Shown here: one piece after another, positions 22,422 through 29,803 of the stretch
Position numbering within the stretch: position 1 is the first letter of the stretch
Layout: each line of letters opens with the position of its first letter
Assembly (NCBI GenBank): GCA_030425545.1
Contig: JAUIAC010000031.1
Span: 1-35,162, forward strand
Direction of reading: 5' to 3'
Source of the DNA: a bacterium
GTDB lineage: Bacteria; Myxococcota_A; UBA9042
DNA length: 35,162 bases
Notes under the pieces: model-generated
The model's database searches: none
Seen by the model: only the letters and a program-made list of their open reading frames with translations
What the model was told of the DNA's origin: nothing
Program-made: the position numbers and the translations under genes

Positions 22422-23531
22422 ATGAGCGCTTTGCAACCATCGCCGATTCTCACGCTCGCCGCGCTGGTCGCTGTGACGTCCGCCGCTTCGGTCTCCCTGG
22501 CCGCGCCGCCCCGTGGCGTGATGGCCGACGGGAACGCCGTCGCCGAGGTCCCGGCCCACACCGCCGCGCCCCCGGCCGAGGGGACCGATCCCAAGCTGCA
22601 CGAAGACGGGCGCCCCATCGACGGCGTCGCGGTCCACGTTCGCGTCTGGCACGACGATCCCAAGGTCGCCCAGGCGGCCATCGCCAGCGCGCTCAAGGAG
22701 GTGCGGCGCATCAGCGCGAAGATGAGCGCCGACCGCCGCCACAGCGAGGTCCAGGCGATCAACCGTAACGCCGATCGCGAAGAGGTGATCCTCAGCCTCG
22801 AGACCTACGACCTCGTACAGCGGGCGATGACGCTGTGTCGGCAGACGGGTGGCGCCTTCGATCCCACCGTGCAGAGCTTCGACTACCTGTGGAACTTCAA
22901 GCGCCGCCCGGCCGTGCGCCCGCTGCCCGACGAGGTGAAGGCCCGTCTCGCCCACACCGGCTGCGCCAAGGTGCAGCTGAAGCCCTCACGCGCCGTGCGG
23001 CTGCTGGCGCCACGCATGCGGATCACCCTGGGCGACCTGAGCCACGGCCACGCCATGAACACGGTCGCGCTGCGGATGCGGAAGGCCGGCGTCGCCAACT
23101 TCCGCCTGCGCATCGGCCGCGATCTCTACGCCCACGGCCGGGTGGGCACCCGGCACTGGTACGTGGCGGTGCAGCACCCCAGCAAGCCGGATCGCGACGT
23201 GGTCCAGCTCTACCTGGGCAGCCACGCCGTGGCCACGCGCAGCTGGAGTGACCGCTTCTTCCGCAAGGACGGCAAGCGCTACCACGACGTGCTCGACCCC
23301 CGCACGGGGATGCCGGCCCGCGGCGTGGCGCAGGCCACGGTGATCAGCACCGACGCCGTGCTCGCCGACGGCCTGTCGGCGGCCGTGTTCGTGCTCGGCC
23401 CGAAGGCGGGCGTGGCGCTGCTGAACAAGCTGCCGCAGGCCGAGGGCTTCGTCATCGACGCCCAGGGCAAGGTGACCGGCTCCAAGGGCATGAAGGGCTA
23501 CGCACGCCTGCCCGCGAAGATCGAGCTTTAG
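22422..23531 (+). CDS. Exported ApbE-like protein with altered active site
   Basis: Exported protein of 369 residues related to ApbE, the FAD:protein FMN transferase that flavinylates membrane and periplasmic proteins. A signal peptide (PILTLAALVAVTSAASVSLA) is present with no lipobox Cys. Family landmarks are GGAFDPTVQSFDYLW, HDVLDPRTGMPA and VLADGLSAAVFVLGP. Three key places differ from the usual pattern. DLGGIAKGYA-type residues read LGDLSHGHA, so Ala and Lys become Ser and His. NLGGD-type reads IGRD. The Mg2+-binding Thr of ADxLST reads Ala (ADGLSA). These positions bind Mg2+ or FAD in characterised ApbE, so classical transferase activity is doubtful, though altered specificity remains possible. 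No target flavoprotein is encoded nearby. Confidence 0.87.
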   Translation: MSALQPSPILTLAALVAVTSAASVSLAAPPRGVMADGNAVAEVPAHTAAPPAEGTDPKLHEDGRPIDGVAVHVRVWHDDPKVAQAAIASALKEVRRISAKMSADRRHSEVQAINRNADREEVILSLETYDLVQRAMTLCRQTGGAFDPTVQSFDYLWNFKRRPAVRPLPDEVKARLAHTGCAKVQLKPSRAVRLLAPRMRITLGDLSHGHAMNTVALRMRKAGVANFRLRIGRDLYAHGRVGTRHWYVAVQHPSKPDRDVVQLYLGSHAVATRSWSDRFFRKDGKRYHDVLDPRTGMPARGVAQATVISTDAVLADGLSAAVFVLGPKAGVALLNKLPQAEGFVIDAQGKVTGSKGMKGYARLPAKIEL

Positions 23532-23611
23532 CTGCCCGACGTAGAGCACATCTAACTGCCCGACGAGGGGCGCCGCGTCGCGGCCACCGGCGCGGCTGCC
23601 AGGCACCCGGA

Positions 23612-24400
23612 TCAGTGGATGACAGGCGGGTCGTCGTCGCGCGCGTCGTCGCGGTCGGCGTCGCTCCTGGGTTCGTCGGACTTGCCGCCTTGGACCACGC
23701 GCAACGAGGCGCGCACCTTCTGCCGGTGCCGACGCACGCGCCAGGCGATCCAGCGGGTCCGCAGCAGCCGGGGGCGGGTCCACCCGTTGAGCACCAGCCA
23801 CATGCCGCCGACCCCGCCGAGGTTGGCCGCGATGGACGGCTCCGACCCGAGCAGGGCGAAGAGCAGGTCGAGGGCGATGAGGCCCGGAAGGACCCAGCGG
23901 GCCTGCACCGGCACGATGAAGAAGAGCAGCAGGCGCTGGTCCGGGAAGAGCCAGGACCAGGCGGCGATGAGGCCGAAGATGCCGGCGGACGCCCCGATGA
24001 CCGGCGCGGTGAGGCCCGCCGTCCCGGCTGGCAGCAGCAGCTGTAGCGCGACCACCGCCAGGCCGCCCGCGACGACGCTGCTGACCCACGCGTGCAAGAA
24101 GCCGCGCGCCCCCCAGCGGCGCTCCAACAGCGGCGCGATGAAGTAGAGCGCCAGCAGCGTGGCGAAGATGGGGAAGGGGCTGTCCACGTCGTGGACGAGG
24201 CTGTAGGTCGCGAGGGTCCACACGTGCCCTGCCGCCACGTTGAGCCACGACACCGCGAGCCACTGGTCGAGCAGCTGACGCGTCGCCTCCGGCGCGAACC
24301 AGTGCGCGAAGGCGAAGAGCAGCACCTGCGCGCCCAGCAGCACGGCGCCCAGGCGCGCGGTGACCTGACCGAGGTGCGTGGGGAGGATTTGGCGAGTCAT
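23612..24400 (-). CDS. Rhomboid-fold membrane protein, probably proteolytically inactive
   Basis: Integral membrane protein of 262 residues with about six helices and an acidic, Arg-rich cytoplasmic tail. The rhomboid plan is clear: WTLATYSLVH in the helix-2 region, ERRWG after it, GASAGIFGL holding S138, and NLGGVGG at the end of the last core helix. In active rhomboids the Ser motif is GxSG and the last helix supplies the catalytic His. Here the residue after Ser is Ala and the His position is N193. The Ser-to-Asn spacing of 55 is close to the Ser201-His254 spacing in GlpG. The oxyanion residues of GlpG (His150, Asn154) fall on Pro and Phe. It therefore looks like a pseudoprotease. The ATG has AAGG 7 nt upstream. 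It is convergent with the ApbE-like gene. Confidence 0.85.
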   Translation of the reverse strand: MTRQILPTHLGQVTARLGAVLLGAQVLLFAFAHWFAPEATRQLLDQWLAVSWLNVAAGHVWTLATYSLVHDVDSPFPIFATLLALYFIAPLLERRWGARGFLHAWVSSVVAGGLAVVALQLLLPAGTAGLTAPVIGASAGIFGLIAAWSWLFPDQRLLLFFIVPVQARWVLPGLIALDLLFALLGSEPSIAANLGGVGGMWLVLNGWTRPRLLRTRWIAWRVRRHRQKVRASLRVVQGGKSDEPRSDADRDDARDDDPPVIH

Positions 24401-24568
24401 AGCGACCTTGGCTGTGGCGGCGAGTTGACCCGTCTCCGGACGGCGCGGCATCGTCCGCGACCTTAGGCACGCCGCTGGCGGGCCACAAGTCCGCGCAGCC
24501 GACCGACGTGGACACGGCGCGGCGGAGGCCACGGCCGCGCAGCCCATGCCACGATCCTGGAGACGGCG

Positions 24569-25189
24569 ATGCCCGACGACACGCAGGCGCCCGACGCTGC
24601 CGCCCAGCGGGCCTGGACGGCGCAGGAGACCGCCGAGGACCTCATCGGCCAGGTGGAGGACGCCCTCATCGGCGGGTGGTCCGTGGCGGACGCTGGCGAG
24701 GCGCTGACGCACCAGGGGCTGGACGCGCAGACCGCCGCCCAGCTGGTGGACGACGTGCGTGCCTTGCCGCGGCCGGAGTCCGGCACCCTCGCCGCTCCCG
24801 AGGTCATTGAGCTGGTCCACGCGCGGAGCTTTCTGCGCGCGCCCGGCGACCCGCTGACCCTGGTGCCCGAGCAGGTCCAGGCGCTGGAGGCAGCGTTGAC
24901 CGAGGCCGGGCTGCCCGGCTCGACCGCCGCGTCGGTGTGCGCTGAGCTCGCCGCCATGGAGCGGCGCATGGCCCAGGTGTACCACCGCCGCATGCGGCGC
25001 CTGGGCGTGCAGGGCATGGTGGTGGGGGTCCTGGCCACGGCCCTGCTGGGCTACGGCGGCCTCTACGGCGGGCCCGACGCGCGCTGGCACCTGGTGACCG
25101 CGACGTTCACGTTGGGGCTCTTCGTCTACTCCGCTGCGCTCTGGCGACGTGGACGTCCGCCGGGCGGGCTGCCGGGACAGCGGTCCTGA
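24569..25189 (+). CDS. Two-helix membrane protein of unknown function
   Basis: A 206-residue protein that I do not recognise. Residues 1-145 are soluble and mostly helical, rich in Ala, Glu and Gln. They contain two similar stretches (DLIGQVEDALIGGWS... and PEQVQALEAALTEAGL...) that may be degenerate repeats. Two hydrophobic helices follow (about 148-166 and 172-192), ending in a short Arg-rich tail. The start ATG has GGAG 7 nt upstream. It is divergent from the rhomboid-like gene, and putA lies 185 bp downstream on the same strand, so joint transcription with putA is possible but not evident. Confidence 0.72.
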   Translation: MPDDTQAPDAAAQRAWTAQETAEDLIGQVEDALIGGWSVADAGEALTHQGLDAQTAAQLVDDVRALPRPESGTLAAPEVIELVHARSFLRAPGDPLTLVPEQVQALEAALTEAGLPGSTAASVCAELAAMERRMAQVYHRRMRRLGVQGMVVGVLATALLGYGGLYGGPDARWHLVTATFTLGLFVYSAALWRRGRPPGGLPGQRS

Positions 25190-25343
25190 GCGCAGCGGCG
25201 CGCGTCCTGTCCCCCCCTCGTCGGACGGACGCCGCAGGGCTACACTGACGCCGCGCCCGCAGGGACTCCCCGTGGGCGACGCCGCGTCGTCGCGGCCTGA
25301 GGTCCCCCCGCATGCAGCGACGCCCCGGCTCGCTGCGGGTCTG

Positions 25344-25361
25344 CGTGTGACACCGCACACG
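25344..25361. promoter_or_regulatory. Inverted repeat before the putA ribosome-binding site
   Basis: CGTGTG-ACACCG-CACACG is a perfect 6-bp inverted repeat with a 6-nt spacer, ending where the GGAGGAGG ribosome-binding site of putA begins. The PutA here lacks its own DNA-binding domain, so a separate regulator acting on such a site is plausible. It could equally be an RNA hairpin that affects translation. Confidence 0.3.
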
Positions 25362-25374
25362 TGGAGGAGGCGCC

Positions 25375-28300
25375 ATGGCCCTGCCCCTCGTCGCCCGAGA
25401 CGCCGCGCTGCCCGAGGGCGGCTGGCGCGTCACCTGGCTCAGTGACCTGGACGCGGCGGTGCTGGCCGACGACGCGGGACGACGCGCAGCCCTGCCCGAC
25501 GGCGGCGCAGACGGACCTGAAGGCGCGGCTGCTGCGGCACCACACCTGGTTCGCCACGGGCTCGTCGCGGCGCTGCAGCCGCTGCTGAAGACCCGGTGGG
25601 ACGGGCCCTTCCGGGGCCACATCGACGCCGGCGTCGCCGAGCTGGGCGCGGTGGTGGACCCGGCGACCCATGTGGTGTGGCTGGGCTCGCCACGCTTCGA
25701 GTTCGAGCGCCGGCTGGTGGCCCTGGCTCGACCCGCCGCGGGCCGAGAGTCGGCAACCCCCGACGACGAGCTCGCCGCGGTCGCCGCCCCCTTCGCAGGC
25801 GCCTGGACGTCCGCCAGTGAGGGCCCGCTGGACATCGCGGTCGCGACCGCCACCCACGGCCTCACAGACCTCACGGGCACACTCGGCCCGTCGCCGCGGC
25901 AGATCCCGCTGGAGGCCGTGCACACCGAGACCCGCGCCCTGGGCCAACGACTGCACCGCGGCTTGGGTCGCTACCGTCCAGGCCTGCTGGAGCGCGTCAG
26001 CCAGTGGGGGCTCGCCCTGCAGGCGGACTACGCGGTGCTGCGCGTCCACGCCCTGCGCTTCGTCGCCCTGCTGCCCTCGCTCGACCACGACACCCGCGGC
26101 GGCGAGGTTCAGCGGCTGCTGGTGGAGATGCTCCGTCGCACCCGCCGTGACTCCCGCCAGGCGCGCTCCACGGGGAGCCACCGCCCGCTCCCGCCCTGGC
26201 TGGAGCTGGTGTTCAGCGTCGGGCTCGTGCTGGCCAGCCTGCTGCCCGCTCCCTGGGTCGCCGCAGCGACGCGCTGGGGGGTGCGGCGGCTCGCCGGGAT
26301 CTTCATCGCCGGGGAGTCGATCGAGTCGGCGGCCCCGACCCTGGCGGCCCTGCGCCGAAGTGGCCGCGGCGCCACCGTGGACCAGCTCGGCGAGGCCGTG
26401 CTCAGCGAGGGCGAGGCCGACGCCTACCGCGACGAGGTGCTGGACAACGTGCGGGGCGTCGCCCACCAGTTCGGCGCGGAGCGCAACAGCGCCGGGATCC
26501 CCCTCGCGCACGTGTCGGTGAAGGTCTCCGCGCTCAGCGCGCGCTACGACGCTGACGACCCGGAGGGGACGTGGGCGTGCGCCGGGCCCAGGCTGCTGGC
26601 CATCCTGCGGCTGGCCCACGATCTCGGGGTGTTCGTGCATGTCGACGCGGAGCACTACGCCGTACGCGACCTGACCTGGACGTTGCTGGAGCGGGCGCTG
26701 CGGAGTGACCCTGCCCTGTGGACCTGGCGTGACGTGGGCATCGTCGTGCAAGCCTATCTGCGCGACGCGCCGGCCCACCTGGCCGAGGTGATCCGCGTCG
26801 GTCACGAGCGCGGCGTCGTGATGCCGCTGCGGCTGGTCAAGGGCGCCTATTGGGACGCCGAGACCACCGAAGCCGACGCCCACGGCTACGACGCGCCGCA
26901 GTGGTTGAACAAGGAGGAGACCGACCTCTGCTTCCAACAGCTCGTGGTCGAGGTGCTCGCGAACGGCGCCGCGGTCCAGCTCTGCATCGGCAGCCACAAC
27001 CTGCGCGACCACTGCTTCGCCCGCGCCGTGCGGCGCCACGCCTTCCCCAAGGCCCCAGAGGTGGAGCATCAGGCCTTGCACGCGACCTACGAGGCCCTGA
27101 GCACCGCCATGGCGGCCGAGGGGTGGGCCGTGCGCAACTACATCCCCGTCGGGTCCTTGCTCGTGGGCATGGCGTACCTGGTGCGCCGGATCATGGAGAA
27201 CTCGTCTCAGGTGGGCGTGCTCACCATGGCCCGGGGCGGGGTGCCGCTCGACGTGGCGCTGTCACCGCCAGGGCAGGACATGGGCGCGCTCGAGCGAGAC
27301 GCTCGGCGGCGGCCCAACGTGCGCGGGGACGACCCGCGTCGCGGGCAGCTGAGCGCCCTCGCTGGCGCCCGCGTGCTGGACGCCGCGGGGTGGCCCTTCT
27401 TCCGCAACCTGGGTCCGAGCCGCCTGCATCGCCCTCCGCACCGGGCGGGCCTTCAGGCGGCGATCGCCGACGATCTGCTCGTCGGGTGGTCCGGCGCCCG
27501 CGCCGAGCGCGACGACACGCCAGCGCCGGTGTCTGGGCCGGGTGCGCCGCAGCGCAGCGGACCGACGTTGTGGAGCGTGTCACCCTCCACCGGAGAGCGC
27601 CTCGCCGGCGTGGCCACGGCGACCGAGCCCGACGTGGCCGCGGCCGTCGCCCGCGCCGAGGCCGCGCAGCCGGCCTGGGCGGCGCGCACGGACCGACCAG
27701 CGCTGCTGCTTCGTGCCGCGGAGCGCATGGCCGCCGCCCGAGACCACTGGGCGGTGCTCGTCGCGCGCGAGGCCGGCAAGGGGCGACGCGAGGCCCTCGG
27801 CGACGTCGACGAAGCCGTGGACTTCCTGCGCTTCTACGCCGAAGAGGCCGCCCGGCGCGCGCTCGGTCCACGGCCGCGCGGCCCGCGCGGCGTCATGGCC
27901 GTCGTGGCGCCCTGGAACTTTCCCCTCGCCATCCCCTGCGGCATGACCGCCGCGGCGCTCGCGGCGGGCTGTAGCGCGCTGCTCAAGAGCGCCGAAGAGA
28001 CCCCTCTGGTCGCCGAGGCCTTCGTCACGCTGCTCCACACCGTCGGCGTGCCGCGCGCCGCGGCGCAGCACCTGCCAGGAGACGGGCCCTCGGTGGGCGC
28101 GCCGCTGGTCCGGGCCGACGCGGTGGCCGGCGTCGTGTTCACCGGCTCCAAGGCCGTGGGCACGCTGCTGCACGGACAGCTGGCCGCAGCGGCGCACCGA
28201 CCTCGCCGCGCGGACGACGCGACGACCGACGCCGTTGCACGACCCGTCGGCAAGGTCGTCGTGACCGAGATGGGCGGTAAGAACGCGGTGATCATCACCG

Positions 28301-29778
28301 CCAACGCCGACCTCGACGAGGCCACGGGCGCCTGCGTTCACGCGGCCTTTGATCACGCCGGCCAGAAGTGCTCGGCTGCCTCTCGCTTGCTGGTGGATCG
28401 CCGTGTCTTCGAACCGTTTTCTGAGCGCCTGGCGCGCGCCGCTGCCGACCTCGTCGTCGGTCCCGCGCTGGCGGCGACGACGCAGGTCAACCCCGTGATC
28501 TCGAGCGTGGAGGCCGAGCGCCTGCGCGCCGCGCAACACGCCGCCGCCGCGGAGGCCGAGCGGCGCGACGGACAGGCGCTGCTCGTCGGCCCGCGGGACG
28601 TGTCAGCGCACGGCGCTGGGGCGCAGCCCACGCCCGCCTCTGACGTGACGCTCGGGGCGGCGGAGGGGAGCCCTGCGTCCCCAGGTCCAACGTCGTGCCT
28701 GGTCGCCCCGGCCGTGTTTCGCCTGCCGGCCGACGCCCACCGCGACCCGTCCAGCTACGCGCGGCGCGAGCTCTTCGGCCCTGTCGTCCATGTGCTTCCC
28801 TTCGACACGCTCAACGAGGCGGTCGAGCAGTTCAACCACACCGAGTACGCCCTCACCGGCGGCCTCTTCGCCCAGTCCGAGGACGACATCGACGCGCTCC
28901 GGAGCCGCCTCAACTGCGGCAACCTATATGTCAACCGAAGCAACACGGGTGCGCGCGTAGGCGTTGAACCTTTCGGTGGTTTCGGCATGTCCGGAACCGG
29001 ACCCAAGGCAGGAGACCGGGGCTATCTCGACGCGTTCCTGGCGGCGGAGGGCGAGGGTCCTCCGGCGTCCACCAACGCCCTGCCGGTGCCGGCCGACGCG
29101 ACGCTCGCCGGGCTGCCGGTGTGGCCGCTGGCGACCGGCCCGGCGCCGCCCGACCGCGCGCTCGCCGCGACCCTGGCGAGCGCGTTGGCCGCCGCACACA
29201 GGCCTTGTCACGACACGCTCGAAGCGCTGGCCCGTGAGCTCGGCACACCGGCCGACGCGCCCGAGCCGACGTTGCCGATCCCGGGACAGTCCACGGTGAA
29301 CCACCGCACGCTGGCGCGCGGACACACGTTGATCCTGGCAGCGCGCGCCAACCCAGGCGCCACCGGCCTGGCTCACCTGGTCGCGGCCCTCAGCGTGGGC
29401 GCACCGACGCTGGTGGTCGCCCCCACCGCCGCACACGAGGAATGGGTGCCCGTCATCAAAGCGGCGCGCGCCGCCGGCGTCGCGCCCGATCGACTAGAGC
29501 TGGTCGCGGCCGCGGCGGCGGGCGAGGCGGCCGCCTGGGCCAGCCTGCCCGCGCTGGCGACGCTGGTCGTCGACGGCCCACGCGGGCCCTGGTCCGCCCT
29601 GCTGAGCGAAGCGCTCCAGCGGCGGGAGAGCCCGACGCAGCTCGCGAAGGTCTGGTGCGCCCATGACGGCCCCGCGCTCACCGATCCGCAGGCGCTCGTC
29701 GCCGCGCATCAGGTCGTTCGCACCGTGGCGGTGAACACCATGCGACACGGCGCGCCGCTGACGCTGGACGCGGGCTGA
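25375..29778 (+). CDS. putA: Bifunctional proline dehydrogenase / L-glutamate-gamma-semialdehyde dehydrogenase (PutA)
   Basis: Converts proline to glutamate in two coupled steps. The protein has 1467 residues. The N-terminal region (1-370) lacks a ribbon-helix-helix, so it is not the self-repressing PutA type. The FAD-dependent proline dehydrogenase barrel (about 380-640) has SVKVSAL, VKGAYWD at 488-494 and GSLLVGMAYLVRRIMENSS. The aldehyde dehydrogenase domain (about 735-1220) has VVAPWNFPLAIP, catalytic E965 in TEMGGKN and C999 in GQKCSAA. The last 240 residues resemble the C-terminal domain of long PutAs, with IPGQSTVNHRT and RTVAVNTMRHGAP in place of the usual G-E-R-N and NTxAxGGNA stretches. 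Low-complexity insertions interrupt the aldehyde dehydrogenase domain around 28185-28245 and 28520-28690. The ATG has GGAGGAGG 4 nt upstream. Confidence 0.95.
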   Translation: MALPLVARDAALPEGGWRVTWLSDLDAAVLADDAGRRAALPDGGADGPEGAAAAAPHLVRHGLVAALQPLLKTRWDGPFRGHIDAGVAELGAVVDPATHVVWLGSPRFEFERRLVALARPAAGRESATPDDELAAVAAPFAGAWTSASEGPLDIAVATATHGLTDLTGTLGPSPRQIPLEAVHTETRALGQRLHRGLGRYRPGLLERVSQWGLALQADYAVLRVHALRFVALLPSLDHDTRGGEVQRLLVEMLRRTRRDSRQARSTGSHRPLPPWLELVFSVGLVLASLLPAPWVAAATRWGVRRLAGIFIAGESIESAAPTLAALRRSGRGATVDQLGEAVLSEGEADAYRDEVLDNVRGVAHQFGAERNSAGIPLAHVSVKVSALSARYDADDPEGTWACAGPRLLAILRLAHDLGVFVHVDAEHYAVRDLTWTLLERALRSDPALWTWRDVGIVVQAYLRDAPAHLAEVIRVGHERGVVMPLRLVKGAYWDAETTEADAHGYDAPQWLNKEETDLCFQQLVVEVLANGAAVQLCIGSHNLRDHCFARAVRRHAFPKAPEVEHQALHATYEALSTAMAAEGWAVRNYIPVGSLLVGMAYLVRRIMENSSQVGVLTMARGGVPLDVALSPPGQDMGALERDARRRPNVRGDDPRRGQLSALAGARVLDAAGWPFFRNLGPSRLHRPPHRAGLQAAIADDLLVGWSGARAERDDTPAPVSGPGAPQRSGPTLWSVSPSTGERLAGVATATEPDVAAAVARAEAAQPAWAARTDRPALLLRAAERMAAARDHWAVLVAREAGKGRREALGDVDEAVDFLRFYAEEAARRALGPRPRGPRGVMAVVAPWNFPLAIPCGMTAAALAAGCSALLKSAEETPLVAEAFVTLLHTVGVPRAAAQHLPGDGPSVGAPLVRADAVAGVVFTGSKAVGTLLHGQLAAAAHRPRRADDATTDAVARPVGKVVVTEMGGKNAVIITANADLDEATGACVHAAFDHAGQKCSAASRLLVDRRVFEPFSERLARAAADLVVGPALAATTQVNPVISSVEAERLRAAQHAAAAEAERRDGQALLVGPRDVSAHGAGAQPTPASDVTLGAAEGSPASPGPTSCLVAPAVFRLPADAHRDPSSYARRELFGPVVHVLPFDTLNEAVEQFNHTEYALTGGLFAQSEDDIDALRSRLNCGNLYVNRSNTGARVGVEPFGGFGMSGTGPKAGDRGYLDAFLAAEGEGPPASTNALPVPADATLAGLPVWPLATGPAPPDRALAATLASALAAAHRPCHDTLEALARELGTPADAPEPTLPIPGQSTVNHRTLARGHTLILAARANPGATGLAHLVAALSVGAPTLVVAPTAAHEEWVPVIKAARAAGVAPDRLELVAAAAAGEAAAWASLPALATLVVDGPRGPWSALLSEALQRRESPTQLAKVWCAHDGPALTDPQALVAAHQVVRTVAVNTMRHGAPLTLDAG

Positions 29779-29803
29779 GCGCGGGCCCGCACGCCGCTCG
29801 GGC

